From positions 1 through 64,000 of the forward strand of contig JAAZNU010000033.1 of NCBI GenBank assembly GCA_012798135.1: a DNA stretch of 64,000 nt. The letters run 5' to 3'. Source of the DNA: Veillonellaceae bacterium (GTDB lineage Bacteria; Bacillota_C; Negativicutes; UBA1444). Numbering within the stretch: the first letter of the stretch is position 1; every line of letters begins with the position of its first letter. The position numbers and the translations under genes were made by a program. The notes beneath the pieces were generated by a model that saw only the letters and a list, made by a program, of their open reading frames with translations, was not told the DNA's origin and did not search any database. Shown piece after piece: positions 7,596 to 17,391 of this stretch.

Positions 7596-8630
7596 TTACG
7601 CCAACAAATTACTTGCCACCTTGCCAAGTTGATGTTCAATATCAGCAAAATCAGCATTCAGGTCTAAAGTCTTAACGCTTATCCGGTTCCCACTCATCAT
7701 GTACTCATTGTCTGGCACAACCTCTTCATCAGTTTTGGCATATAGCAAAACACCACTGATGTTGCCGGATTTACTGACATCCAGGTTTTTCACATAAGTG
7801 AAAATTTGATACATATTGTTTGAATGCATTGTCCGGCTATTGTACAAACCGTTCGTCTGCATCGTATGCGCATAATACTTGGTATCGATGATAAGCGTTT
7901 TGCCATTACATTCAAGAGTAATATCTGATTTCATCGTTGGCAAAAATTCTACGATTCCGTCATCAATATCCCAATCAATGTGTGCTGCTGATGCATGAAA
8001 CTGCGGATATTTCTTGCGATAATAGTGCAACACAAACTTTTCGTAAAGACTGTGCATCCGCTGATCATCCAGGTACTTCGCCAATTTTTTTGTGCCGGCC
8101 TGTTCTGTCAGAAGCATACCGGCAATTATTAAATAGCAAAGGTTTACCAACATTTTGTAAGTTGCATTGTTGCGATGATATTTTATATTTCCCCACTGAA
8201 TTCGGTTAGGATCAAGCTCGTCAACTTCACAAAAAAATATCATGACTTTTTTTAACGCCTTCTTTTGTTGCAGCGAAACCTCCGGCGAGCAAGTCAACAG
8301 CATTGCTGTCGTTTTAAGGATTTTATTCATATAGGCGTTTTCGGTGAATTCATCGCGTTCGCAAATTACTTGCTTGTTGCGCAAAGAATTCTGTTTGATG
8401 GAATCGGATACTATGATTTTTCCAACTGGCGTGCTTCTGGTTTCAGTCACGCTTACATACTCTCTGCCCAGCCCTTTTTTGATTTGATTGGCAATGCCCT
8501 TGGCTAAGATTGCTGCAAACAAATCGCCAATGTGCTCAAAATCTTCGGCTTCAACCTTCGCATAACTATCTTCTTTTAACACCTGAAAGGCATAAGCGAG
8601 CATATAGTAGATGTTCTTAATTTTAATCAT
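7596..8630 (-). CDS. mcrC: McrC-type 5-methylcytosine restriction nuclease subunit
   Basis: McrC supplies the nuclease and stimulates the McrB GTPase in type IV restriction, which cuts DNA carrying modified cytosine. The 344-residue protein has the PD-(D/E)xK-like site LPTMKSDITLECNGKTLIIDTKYY (split here as LPTMKSDITLEC and LIIDTKYY), with Asp and Asp-x-Lys placed as in the family, in its C-terminal half. N-terminal MIKIKNIYYMLAYAFQVL is the usual McrC opening. It overlaps mcrB by 8 bases, the typical coupled arrangement. The frame is intact. Confidence 0.92.
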   Translation of the reverse strand: MIKIKNIYYMLAYAFQVLKEDSYAKVEAEDFEHIGDLFAAILAKGIANQIKKGLGREYVSVTETRSTPVGKIIVSDSIKQNSLRNKQVICERDEFTENAYMNKILKTTAMLLTCSPEVSLQQKKALKKVMIFFCEVDELDPNRIQWGNIKYHRNNATYKMLVNLCYLIIAGMLLTEQAGTKKLAKYLDDQRMHSLYEKFVLHYYRKKYPQFHASAAHIDWDIDDGIVEFLPTMKSDITLECNGKTLIIDTKYYAHTMQTNGLYNSRTMHSNNMYQIFTYVKNLDVSKSGNISGVLLYAKTDEEVVPDNEYMMSGNRISVKTLDLNADFADIEHQLGKVASNLLA

Positions 8631-11127
8631 TTAACACGTCACTCAATTTAGTTGCCCATTGTTTAACTTTTTCGCGCTCATCAAACCAATACTCGCCCAA
8701 AAGCGGCAGCAATTCATAATTCACGACAGAAGCCAGCCATTGATCTGTTACCTCGCCATTCGGACAGAGATAACTGTGTCCGATTCTAAATCCATCGCCA
8801 AGCGCTTCATCTTTACTGATAAAACAGTTCAAAGCTTTGACTTGTTCAATCAGTGCCGATAATTTAGGATGATCAAAGGTATCAATCAAGGTTTTAAAGC
8901 CTTCAGAATCAAATGCGGGTTCCATCTCAAAAAAGGCAAACCGTCTTCGCAAAGCGTAATCAATCATTGCCAGGCTTCGGTCTGCAGTATTCATCATGCC
9001 AATGATATGCACGTTGGGCGGAACGGAAAATAGTTCATTGGAATAGAGCAATCGCAGTTTCTCGCCGCGTTTGTCCTGTTCAATGAGCACCAGCAACTCC
9101 CCAAATATTTTACTTAAATTCCCTCGATTGATCTCATCGATGACAAAGAAGTAGTCTCTTTCATCATCATCTTGGGCAATTTTACAAAACTGGTAAAACG
9201 GCCCCGGCACAAGTTCAAACCCGGTTTTTGATGGCCGAAAGCCCATAATGAAATCTTCATAACTATAGCTCTGGTGGAACTGAACCATCATGAAGCGGCT
9301 GGCATCTTTTTCCCCCATAATGGAATAGGCCAACCTTTTGGCTGCAAAAGTTTTCCCAACGCCGGGCGCGCCCTGCAGTATGACATTTTTCTTGCACCGC
9401 AACAGACTAACCAGCACGTTGTACCTGTCATCATCCAAAAAAACTTCCGCAAGAAAATCCTTTCGTGTGTATGGTGGAAAAGTCGTGTTTCCTTCGCCTG
9501 TTCCACCAACTTCAATCTCAAAGAGAGCTTCCAACTTTTGCACATAATCGGTGTAAGGTGTAATGTCGGTCAACACCTTCAGAACAGCTTGCCCGGGATG
9601 ATCCCATTCGCCGTTGTGAGTCCAATGAATTTTTCGAATGCTTTTATACTCTTTGCGAGTTTCATCAAAAATATATTCTGATTCAATAACCCCACGCCCT
9701 AAGATTTTATACATTCCTTTCTTGGCATATACAATGTCCCCCGGCTCCATTTCATTGGCAAATTGCCATGTGGCAAGAGCAGAATTTTTGTAAGATACTT
9801 CCCCTTTGAATAATTCTTTCATCCTGCTTTTCATTGCCTCTTTGTTTGGATACTGCTGCAAATCGCCCATTTCGTCCCAACCGAGGGCCGTGAGACCCTG
9901 CGTGTAAAATTCATCCCACTTGGCTGCATTGCTGCCTGGAGAGTAAATCCAATATCGTTTTTCAGTCTTGTCGCGTGGAACTGGATCAGATCCCGTTTCG
10001 CTTTCACGACGGTCTTTCAGAATATCAACCCATTTAAAAAAAATATCGCTGGCAATTTGATCGGATATGGCGGCAGTCCGCCCTTTTTCCGTTAGTGCCC
10101 AAATCCCTCTGACAGTTTTATCAATGTACCCTTCATACGTCAGATAATTTCTAGCCCATGCGACTTCGTTGTCAAATTTCTTTGTTTTCGTTTCGCCGCG
10201 CACTTCATTGATTACGGCATCAGACAAATTCAAATCTGCAACAATTTGATTGCGAACCTGTTCCGGTGTCCCTGATCCGCCAATCGATTTCAAAGCGGTG
10301 ATTAAGGGAACAAACCATTTCAAAAAACTAGCTGTCGAAGTTTTTCCGCCAGACGCAGCGGCGTTGCCAGCGTTATTGGAAGTAGTCCAAGCCTGGTAAG
10401 ATAGTTCGGGAAAACTGCGGAGCGGGCTATCACTCTTTTCAAAACTGTCTTTACATATTGAAATCAGTTCCAAATAGATTTTTGCGTTTGGAACCTGCTT
10501 CAAGTTAGAAACCTTCAGCAACTCGGTATGATACGGGTTGTTTTTGTTGAACAAGAAACTTCTATTGGTTTGATCAAGATTCAGATATGCAAATGGGCGA
10601 ACCCAAAATAAACCCATGGTTATATTCCATTTGATTCCAAGTTGACTTCGCACCTTGTCATAGCAGCCAATGAATGCGGTTTTGGAAACTTCTGATGGCC
10701 CGTCTGCATATTTCAGTGCCGCGTCGAAGACATCCCACAGATTGGATATGTCGTCAGGTTTTCTATCCGCTTTATAGCCGTAAAACCAAGCCCGCATGTT
10801 GTTTAACACTGGAATCCCATCGAAACTATCTGGCACCTTGGTCTGCACACCCAACTTGGCTCTTATCTCGTTCATGATCGCTTTGCGATTTTCATCGGTA
10901 ATGCCTTTATTGAAGCAGCCAAATACGGTGAATGGACAAATATCGGCTTCTGGCACACCTTTATCCGTAAAAGGGTACTTTATTCCCAAGCTTTCGTAAA
11001 CACTCTGAAGTATCGATAGTAACTCAGAACGTTTATCTTTATATAGGAATAACTTATCAGCAAACTCCATATAAAAATTCGTCCAGGCAAAGGATTCTGA
11101 TATTTGTGCCGTTGAATTCATATTCAT
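8623..11127 (-). CDS. mcrB: McrB-type AAA+ GTPase with Mrr-like and EVE-like domains
   Basis: This motor subunit recognises modified DNA and drives cleavage with McrC. Residue numbers are for the longest frame (846 codons from 11163). An N-terminal region of unknown fold covers 1-260, a winged-helix Mrr-N-like segment about 285-385 (GSGTPEQVRNQIVADL), an EVE/PUA-like domain about 400-545 (KRYWIYSPGSNAAKWDEF, GDIVYAKKG), and a McrB AAA+ module 570-830 with Walker A GAPGVGKT (about 598), Walker B FFVIDEINRGN and the McrB signature MMNTADRS (about 723). The EVE domain probably reads the modified base. GTG at 11163 has no ribosome site; ATG 11127 or 11121, behind GAGGTAGG, is the better start. 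Confidence 0.9.
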   Translation of the reverse strand: MNMNSTAQISESFAWTNFYMEFADKLFLYKDKRSELLSILQSVYESLGIKYPFTDKGVPEADICPFTVFGCFNKGITDENRKAIMNEIRAKLGVQTKVPDSFDGIPVLNNMRAWFYGYKADRKPDDISNLWDVFDAALKYADGPSEVSKTAFIGCYDKVRSQLGIKWNITMGLFWVRPFAYLNLDQTNRSFLFNKNNPYHTELLKVSNLKQVPNAKIYLELISICKDSFEKSDSPLRSFPELSYQAWTTSNNAGNAAASGGKTSTASFLKWFVPLITALKSIGGSGTPEQVRNQIVADLNLSDAVINEVRGETKTKKFDNEVAWARNYLTYEGYIDKTVRGIWALTEKGRTAAISDQIASDIFFKWVDILKDRRESETGSDPVPRDKTEKRYWIYSPGSNAAKWDEFYTQGLTALGWDEMGDLQQYPNKEAMKSRMKELFKGEVSYKNSALATWQFANEMEPGDIVYAKKGMYKILGRGVIESEYIFDETRKEYKSIRKIHWTHNGEWDHPGQAVLKVLTDITPYTDYVQKLEALFEIEVGGTGEGNTTFPPYTRKDFLAEVFLDDDRYNVLVSLLRCKKNVILQGAPGVGKTFAAKRLAYSIMGEKDASRFMMVQFHQSYSYEDFIMGFRPSKTGFELVPGPFYQFCKIAQDDDERDYFFVIDEINRGNLSKIFGELLVLIEQDKRGEKLRLLYSNELFSVPPNVHIIGMMNTADRSLAMIDYALRRRFAFFEMEPAFDSEGFKTLIDTFDHPKLSALIEQVKALNCFISKDEALGDGFRIGHSYLCPNGEVTDQWLASVVNYELLPLLGEYWFDEREKVKQWATKLSDVLND

Positions 11128-11285
11128 CCTACCTCGCATACTTTGGTTATTTGTTTCCAGCACGGCTTTTTAAGCACAACTATCCAATGTAACAGGGTAT
11201 ACTGCTTTATGTTTTTAGTTTCCATACTCTTTCGCAAAATCCTTCCCATTCTTACCCATTTCCCGATTTCCGCGAAAAAGTTCGC

Positions 11286-11467
11286 CCCCCGGGGGTGCAA
11301 AAATCGCCTGAACCGAAGTCCAGGCGAACATAAAGCTCACTATCCAATTTATCCTCAATCTTGCAAACCCTATTAAATCAGCTTATTTCTTCTCTATCAC
11401 GGCTACTGTCTCAACGTGCCATTTGATAAAATCGTAATACTGATACGCGAAATTGATGTTTTGCGGA
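11286..11467 (-). repeat. Second copy of the rlmD 3' end plus terminator
   Basis: This stretch matches 14,431-14,600 across both the terminator and the coding tail of rlmD. The terminator hairpin (11305-11326, CGCCTGGAC-TTCG-GTTCAGGCG on the minus strand, followed by ATTTTTGC) is intact. The coding tail reads WHVETVAVIEKK-stop (stop at 11383) against YHVECVAMIERK-stop in RlmD, so it is a related but diverged rlmD end, not a recent duplicate. Just upstream FPQ is kept but separated from WHVE by about 13 extra codons, and a stop lies before it. With the real rlmD end it flanks the HD-GYP gene as a direct repeat. Confidence 0.8.
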
Positions 11468-11870
11468 AAGGTTCAGCCCCCCCTTAAATATAAATGGAGC
11501 AACTTCTGCTGATTGATTTATCCTTTGCCCTATAAAATTGTCCGATTTTATTTTGCCATTCCACCGCCTCCAATTCCCGCTATTCCAGTAAGAACGTCTA
11601 CAATAGCGCCGAAAATTGACAAGTTTACTGGATGACTATTTATTTACTGCTCCTGTTGTAAATGGCAAAAAAATACTTACAGCAAAAGAAAATTCGATTG
11701 ACGGCTTGTAGCCCACAATGTATAAACGTAAGCACCGGATAAAAAGGTGTCCATTGTGCAGGAAAAAGCCGAAGTGGCTCGAATCCTATTTTGAATAGCA
11801 TCTTAAATATTGTATTCGCTTAAGAATATTGTTACGCCGACCTTGGGGCAGATGGGAAGATAAACATTGC
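11468..11870. other. Long leader before the HD-GYP gene
   Basis: No gene is recognised here. A possible plus-strand promoter is TTGACA at 11616 with TTTATT at 11639 (17-base spacer), which would give a leader of more than 200 bases. I looked for a cyclic-di-GMP riboswitch because the next gene handles that signal, but did not see its conserved core. Confidence 0.4.
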
Positions 11871-14396
11871 ATGACTAATATTAGCTTGAAGACAAAGATG
11901 AGCTTTACGATTTGCCTTGTGGTAGTCACCTTAATGTGCCTCATGGCTTGGCTTGCAGCAAATTATTTTGAATCAAAATTTAAAGAAACAATCTCAGTTC
12001 AGCAATCAACTTTAGTCAGCTCAATGGCAACCGAAATTGACAACAAACTCGACACCGTGCACAGAACGCTGATTGAGCAAACGCTCCTGGTTACGCCGGA
12101 GATTGCCACTAACTCAGGCAAGGCCCAGGCCTTCTTAGATCAGCAGCTCGGCCTGCAATCCATTTTTGATAATCACATTTTTTTGTTTACGCCGGAAGGA
12201 AAAATTCTTGCTGAATCCCCGTATGTCCCCGATCGTCACAGTCTTGACTTTTCTTCGCGCGAATATATCCAAAAAACGCTTTCAACTGCAAAACCCTATA
12301 TTTCAGCCCCCTACGTTTCCTCACAGGAGCATCATCACCCGAGCATTATGTGCACCGTGCCTTTGCTGGACAAAGACGGCAAAGTCGTCGTTATTATGGC
12401 CGGCGGCCTGGATCTCATGAAAGATAACTTTCTTGGAAAATTATCCGAGACGCATATCGGCCAAACTGGCTACCTGTATATTTACAACACGGACCGCACC
12501 ATCATCATGCACCCGGACCGCAACCGAATTCTGCAGCAGGACGTACCGTACGGTGTCAACAAACTCTTTGACAACGCCGCCAGTGACAATTTTGAAGGAA
12601 CGGCGGATACTATTAACTCGCGTGGCCTGCCTGTACTGGCAACCTTCTATCGAATCCATCTCACCGACTGGATTCTCGCGGCCAATTATCCCACTGCCGA
12701 GGCCTATGGGCCGTTGGAACGAGCAAAGCAATACTTTTTGATCGCTGTTCTGGCCAGTATCACCGTGCTGCTCGTCTGCATCCACTTCACAGTCCGCTAT
12801 CTGACCACACCGTTGTTGCGCTTTACGCGGCATGTCGAGCAAATCTCGCTCAAAGAGGGATGCGACCGATTTATTGACATCCATTCAGTCGATGAAATAG
12901 GCGCCCTCTCTCAGGCCTTCAACAACATGGTCGTTGAATTGGACAAGAAAGCGGATTTATTGGAGCAAAGCGAACAGTTGTACCGCACAGTCGTCGACTT
13001 TGCCTCGGACCTGGCGTTTTGGCACAATCCAGAAGGCAAGATGCTCTATATCTCGCCGAATTGCGAACGCATTACCGGCTACAGTGATTTAGAGTTTTAC
13101 AATGATTCCAAACTGCTGGGCCAAATTATTCACCCTGATGACTGTTCCATCTGGCATAATCTGGCGTACAATTCCTGGCGCGCGGGTAGGTTAGACGAGG
13201 TCATTAAACTGCGCATTATTACAAAATCCGGGGAAGTCCGCTGGGTCAATCATATTGGCCGCTACGTCTTTGACAAAAAGGGGAAATTCATGGGACTGCG
13301 GGGCAGTCTCAGTGACATCACCGAACGCCAGCAGGCCGAAAATAGATTGCTGTATTTCAGCATGCACGATTCACTAACCAGCCTTTATAACCGTGCTAAG
13401 TTCGAAGCCACCGTAAAACAGTTCAGCAGCCGCGAATATGCCCCCGTCGGCATGATGATCTGCGATATTGACGGACTGAAACTAATCAACGACACCTTTG
13501 GTCACGACCGTGGCGACGCACTGCTGATTGCCGCTTCCTCGACCATTCAAAGTGCTTTCCGTCAGCAGGACATCATCTCACGCATCGGAGGCGACGAGTT
13601 TGCCGTTCTCTTGCCCAACACTCCAATGTCTGTGCTTGAAAAAGCGGCCCAGCGTTTAAAAGACTTAATCAATCAATACAATCAAGAGCACGATTACCCC
13701 CTCCATCTTAGCATCTCTGTCGGCTATGCCGTTAGCGAGAACGGGACCGGACTAAACGAGCTGTTCAAGGAAGCAGACAATAACATGTACCGCGAAAAAC
13801 TACACGCAAGCCAGAGCAACCGAAGCGACATCGTCAAAGCATTAATGAATACAATGCAGGCGCGCGATTTTATTACAGAAGGCCACGCTGAACGCCTACA
13901 GGATTTAGTCGCATCCATTGCCACGGAAATCGGCCTTTCTACCAACAAACTTGATGATTTGCGGCTGCTTGCAAAGTTTCATGATATTGGCAAAGTCGGC
14001 ATTCCGGATGCAATTTTGCTCAAGCCGGGCCCATTGACTGCCGAAGAATATCTGCGCATGCAAAGTCACAGCGAAATTGGCCGCCGCATCGCCCAATCGG
14101 TGCCTGATTTATTGCCGATTGCAGATTTAGTTCTAAAACATCACGAATGGTGGAACGGCACCGGATATCCATTAGGACTTAGTGGGGACGGCATTCCTCT
14201 GGAATGCCGCATTCTGGCGATTGTCGATGCTTATGACGCCATGACAAATGACCGCCCTTATCGAGTCGCCATGCCGCATGAAAAGGCGATTAATGAAATT
14301 CAGCAATGCGCGGGAACGCAGTTTGATCCATCACTTGTGGCCGTATTCCATCGCATCACAAAAGCTCGCCAGCAAGCGGCCACTACTCTGGAATAA
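11871..14396 (+). CDS. Membrane sensor with Cache, HAMP, PAS, GGDEF and HD-GYP domains
   Basis: A cyclic-di-GMP enzyme predicted to sense an outside ligand. From ATG 11871 (841 residues): transmembrane helix about 12-30, a double-Cache-like sensor about 31-285, second helix 289-308, HAMP 308-360, PAS 370-485, GGDEF with intact RIGGDEF (about 571-577) and metal-site CDIDG, and HD-GYP with HDIGK (about 704) and HHEWWNGTGYP (about 757). Both the cyclase and phosphodiesterase sites look complete. The first in-frame codon is a TTG at 11829, but ATG 11871 sits right before the first membrane helix and has GGGAAG upstream (rather far). The gene is bracketed by rlmD-like direct repeats, so it may be a mobile addition. 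It is a paralogue of the protein at 26,618. Confidence 0.92.
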   Translation: MTNISLKTKMSFTICLVVVTLMCLMAWLAANYFESKFKETISVQQSTLVSSMATEIDNKLDTVHRTLIEQTLLVTPEIATNSGKAQAFLDQQLGLQSIFDNHIFLFTPEGKILAESPYVPDRHSLDFSSREYIQKTLSTAKPYISAPYVSSQEHHHPSIMCTVPLLDKDGKVVVIMAGGLDLMKDNFLGKLSETHIGQTGYLYIYNTDRTIIMHPDRNRILQQDVPYGVNKLFDNAASDNFEGTADTINSRGLPVLATFYRIHLTDWILAANYPTAEAYGPLERAKQYFLIAVLASITVLLVCIHFTVRYLTTPLLRFTRHVEQISLKEGCDRFIDIHSVDEIGALSQAFNNMVVELDKKADLLEQSEQLYRTVVDFASDLAFWHNPEGKMLYISPNCERITGYSDLEFYNDSKLLGQIIHPDDCSIWHNLAYNSWRAGRLDEVIKLRIITKSGEVRWVNHIGRYVFDKKGKFMGLRGSLSDITERQQAENRLLYFSMHDSLTSLYNRAKFEATVKQFSSREYAPVGMMICDIDGLKLINDTFGHDRGDALLIAASSTIQSAFRQQDIISRIGGDEFAVLLPNTPMSVLEKAAQRLKDLINQYNQEHDYPLHLSISVGYAVSENGTGLNELFKEADNNMYREKLHASQSNRSDIVKALMNTMQARDFITEGHAERLQDLVASIATEIGLSTNKLDDLRLLAKFHDIGKVGIPDAILLKPGPLTAEEYLRMQSHSEIGRRIAQSVPDLLPIADLVLKHHEWWNGTGYPLGLSGDGIPLECRILAIVDAYDAMTNDRPYRVAMPHEKAINEIQQCAGTQFDPSLVAVFHRITKARQQAATTLE

Positions 14397-14444
14397 GGAA
14401 AAAGCGCCTCGCTCTGAACAAAAGGTTCGACCCCCCGGGGGTGC

Positions 14445-14473
14445 AAAAAATCGCCCGAACCGAAGTCCAGGCG
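14445..14473 (-). terminator. Rho-independent terminator of rlmD
   Basis: On the minus strand CGCCTGGAC, loop TTCG and GTTCGGGCG form a nine-pair stem (two G-U), followed by ATTTTTTGC. It lies 56 bases past the rlmD stop and is the original from which the copies at 11,305 and 7,482 appear to derive. Confidence 0.88.
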
Positions 14474-14529
14474 AAAATACAGCACGCTATCAAATTTTCT
14501 CATAATCTCGCAAAGCCAATTAAATCAAC

Positions 14530-15930
14530 TTATTTCCTCTCTATCATCGCAACGCACTCAACGTGATACGTCTGCGGGAACATGTCGACCGGCTGGACCT
14601 CGCGCGTGGCATAGCCGAGATCTTCGAGTATCGCCAGATCGCGGGCCAGCGTCGCCGGATTGCAGGAGACATAGACCAGTCGGCTTGGCGCCAGTTCGGC
14701 GGCCGTCCGCAGCACCGACTCTTCACAGCCGGCCCTCGGTGGGTCGAGGACGATCACGTCGGGCCGGACGCCCTGCTCCTGCAGCTCGCGGATCTTTTCC
14801 GCCACGTCGCCGGCCAGGAACGTCACGTTGTGAATCTGGTTGTTCACGGCATTGCGTCCGGCATCCGCCACCGCCGCCGTTGAATACTCGATCCCGTAAA
14901 CATGGGCGGCCTGCTCCGCCAAAAACAAACTGATCGTGCCCGTGCCGCTGTAAAGATCGAAGACGATTTCCCGGCCGGTCAGGCCGGCCTTGGCGACCGC
15001 TTGTTCGTACAGGACCTGTGTCTGCGCCGCATTCACCTGAAAGAACGATTCGGCGGAAATCTGGAACGAAAACCGGCCGATCCGGTCGTGAATGACCGGT
15101 TCTCCCCACAGCACCCTGGTTTCCCGACCGAGGATCACATTGGTCCGGGCCGGGTTAATATTTTGCTGGATGGAAGTCAGCTCCGGCATCTCCAGCCGGA
15201 GTTGCCGCACCAGTTCACTATTTCCCGGGAAATCTTTTTCCGTTGTCACCAACACCGCCATGACTTCGCCGGTCGCGATCCCCACCCGTCCCAAAACATG
15301 GCGCAGGATTCCCTGTCCGGTCCGCTCGTCGTAAGGCTCGATGCCGATGTTGCCGGCGAGCCGTCGCACTGCCGCCAGCAGCCGGTCGTTCGTTTCCTGT
15401 TGGATCAGGCATTGATCCGTCGGCACGATCGCATGGCTGCCCGCAGCGAAACAGCCGGTAACAATCTCGCCGCCGCGGCGGCCGACCGGGAACTGGGCCT
15501 TGTTGCGATAACGCCAGGGATTCGTCATCCCCAGCACAGGCTGGACCGGAACATCGGCCAGCTTGCCGATCCGTTGCAACGCGTCCTGTACCGCCTGCCG
15601 CTTGACAGCCAGTTGCCCTTCATAAGACAAATGCTGCAGCTGGCAGCCGCCGCAGGCTTCATAGACCGGGCAAGGCGGCGTCACCCGCTGCAGATTGGCA
15701 ACATCGACCTGCAATAGAGTTCCCCGGGCAAAATTGGTCCGCACCTCTTCGATCCGGGCTGTGATCGTTTCACCCGGCAACGCGTAGCGAACGAACACAG
15801 TGAACCCGTCGATCCGGCCCACGCCTTCGCCCGAGTGTCCGAGACCGTTGATGGAAAAAGTATAAGTCCGGCCGAGTTGAACCGGTCGGACTTTTTTGTT
15901 TGGATTCGGTGCCTGTCGCTGGCGGGACAT
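14530..15930 (-). CDS. rlmD: 23S rRNA (uracil-C5)-methyltransferase RlmD/RumA-type
   Basis: It methylates a uracil of 23S rRNA using S-adenosylmethionine. The 466-residue protein has an N-terminal TRAM RNA-binding domain (about 18-75), an iron-sulfur cluster motif CPVYEACGGCQLQHL, SAM-binding DLYSGTGTISLFLA, the DPPRAG motif and the catalytic nucleophile region YVSCNPATLARDL. ATG 15930 has AAAGGAG about ten bases upstream. It follows gatB by 16 bases and closes the gatCAB operon. Which uracil it modifies cannot be told, since the family also has RlmC/RlmCD types. Its 3' end seems to be an integration hotspot here; rumA/rlmD ends are known targets of integrative elements in streptococci. Confidence 0.93.
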   Translation of the reverse strand: MSRQRQAPNPNKKVRPVQLGRTYTFSINGLGHSGEGVGRIDGFTVFVRYALPGETITARIEEVRTNFARGTLLQVDVANLQRVTPPCPVYEACGGCQLQHLSYEGQLAVKRQAVQDALQRIGKLADVPVQPVLGMTNPWRYRNKAQFPVGRRGGEIVTGCFAAGSHAIVPTDQCLIQQETNDRLLAAVRRLAGNIGIEPYDERTGQGILRHVLGRVGIATGEVMAVLVTTEKDFPGNSELVRQLRLEMPELTSIQQNINPARTNVILGRETRVLWGEPVIHDRIGRFSFQISAESFFQVNAAQTQVLYEQAVAKAGLTGREIVFDLYSGTGTISLFLAEQAAHVYGIEYSTAAVADAGRNAVNNQIHNVTFLAGDVAEKIRELQEQGVRPDVIVLDPPRAGCEESVLRTAAELAPSRLVYVSCNPATLARDLAILEDLGYATREVQPVDMFPQTYHVECVAMIERK

Positions 15931-15946
15931 AAATGTTGCGCTCCTT

Positions 15947-17389
15947 TTACATTCCGGCGAGTTTTTCTTTGAGGATCCGGTTCACCAATTCCGGATTGGC
16001 CCGGCCTTTGGTCTGGCGCATGATCTGCCCCACCAAAAAGCCGATGGCTTTCTCCTTGCCGGCCTTGAAGTCGGCGACCGACTGCGGGTTGGCGGCGATC
16101 ACCGCTTCCACGATGCCGCCGAGCTCGCCTTCGTCACTCATCTGGACCAGCCCTTGCTCTTTGATGATCACTGGTGCCGGTTTGCCTTCGTTCCACATCG
16201 ATTCGAACACCGATTTGGCGATCTTGCCGGAAATCGTGCCTTTGTCGATCAGGGCGATCATTTCCGCCAAGTTGGCCGGCGGAACCGGACAATTCCGGAT
16301 ATCCAGCGCACAGGCGTTGAGGTGCTTGGACACCTCGCCCATCAGCCAGTTGGCCGCCGCTTTCGCGTCCGCGCCGGCTGCCACCAGTGCGTCATAATAA
16401 TCGGCCATCGGCCGGGTCGCGGTGATGACTTCGGCATCGTAGGCGGACAAGCCCTGATTTTCCATCAGGCGGGCTTTACGCGCATCCGGCAGTTCCGGCA
16501 GCGATTGGCGGATCGCCTCCACCCGTGCTGGGTCGACGATGATCGGCACCAGGTCCGGTTCCGGGAAGTAACGGTAATCCTGCGCCTGCTCCTTGTTGCG
16601 CATCGACAGCGTCACGCCGCGAGCGTCATCCCAGGTGCGGGTTTCCTGGATCACCCGGCCGCCTTCCTCGAGAACCTCGGTCTGGCGTTCGACTTCATAT
16701 TCCAGCGCCCGCTGCACGGCTTTGAACGAGTTGACATTCTTGATCTCGGCCTTGGTGCCGAATTCCTTCTGCCCGACCGGACGCAGGGAGATGTTGGCGT
16801 CGCAACGCAAGCTGCCCTCTTCCATCTTGCAGTCGGATACATCGATGTAGCTCAGGATGCTTTTGATTTTCTCCAGATAGGCCTTGGCTTCCTCCGGGGT
16901 CCGGATGTCCGGCTCTGAAACGATCTCCAGCAGGGGAACGCCGGTCCGGTTGTAGTCAACCAGCGCGTATTCCGAGTTGGAGATGGTGCCGGAGTGAACC
17001 AGTTTGCCGGCGTCTTCCTCCATATGGACGCGGGTGATGCCGATACGTTTGGTCTGCCCGTTGACTTCGATGTCGAGATAGCCGTGCTCGCAGATTGGCA
17101 AGTCGTATTGCGAGGTCTGGAAGTTTTTCGGCAAGTCCGGATAATAGTAGTTCTTACGGTCGAATTTGCTGTACGGGGAAATCGTGCAGTTCAGGGCGAT
17201 GCCGGTCCGGATCGCGAATTCCAGCACTTTTTCGTTCAACACCGGCAGCACGCCGGGCAGGCCGAGACACACCGGACAAACGTGTGTGTTCTGCTCGCCG
17301 CCGAACTCGGTGGTGCAGCCGCAAAAAATCTTGGAAGCGGTTTTCAGCTCCGTATGGACTTCCAAACCGATGACTGTTCCAAATTCCAT
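15947..17389 (-). CDS. gatB: Asp-tRNA(Asn)/Glu-tRNA(Gln) amidotransferase subunit B
   Basis: GatB is the tRNA-binding and kinase subunit of GatCAB, which turns misacylated Glu-tRNA(Gln) or Asp-tRNA(Asn) into the correct amide form. The 480-residue length is normal. The start [15 protein letters not shown], the Zn-type cysteines in [10 protein letters not shown] and [17 protein letters not shown], and the signature [17 protein letters not shown] are all present, and the C-terminal YqeY-like tail is complete. It begins 2 bases after gatA, so the two are tightly coupled. Confidence 0.98.
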   Translation of the reverse strand: MEFGTVIGLEVHTELKTASKIFCGCTTEFGGEQNTHVCPVCLGLPGVLPVLNEKVLEFAIRTGIALNCTISPYSKFDRKNYYYPDLPKNFQTSQYDLPICEHGYLDIEVNGQTKRIGITRVHMEEDAGKLVHSGTISNSEYALVDYNRTGVPLLEIVSEPDIRTPEEAKAYLEKIKSILSYIDVSDCKMEEGSLRCDANISLRPVGQKEFGTKAEIKNVNSFKAVQRALEYEVERQTEVLEEGGRVIQETRTWDDARGVTLSMRNKEQAQDYRYFPEPDLVPIIVDPARVEAIRQSLPELPDARKARLMENQGLSAYDAEVITATRPMADYYDALVAAGADAKAAANWLMGEVSKHLNACALDIRNCPVPPANLAEMIALIDKGTISGKIAKSVFESMWNEGKPAPVIIKEQGLVQMSDEGELGGIVEAVIAANPQSVADFKAGKEKAIGFLVGQIMRQTKGRANPELVNRILKEKLAGM

Positions 17390-17391
17390 GT

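Noticed and set aside
11468..11870. Cyclic-di-GMP riboswitch upstream of the HD-GYP gene
   Set aside because: The conserved GEMM core and tetraloop-receptor parts are not visible in this leader.
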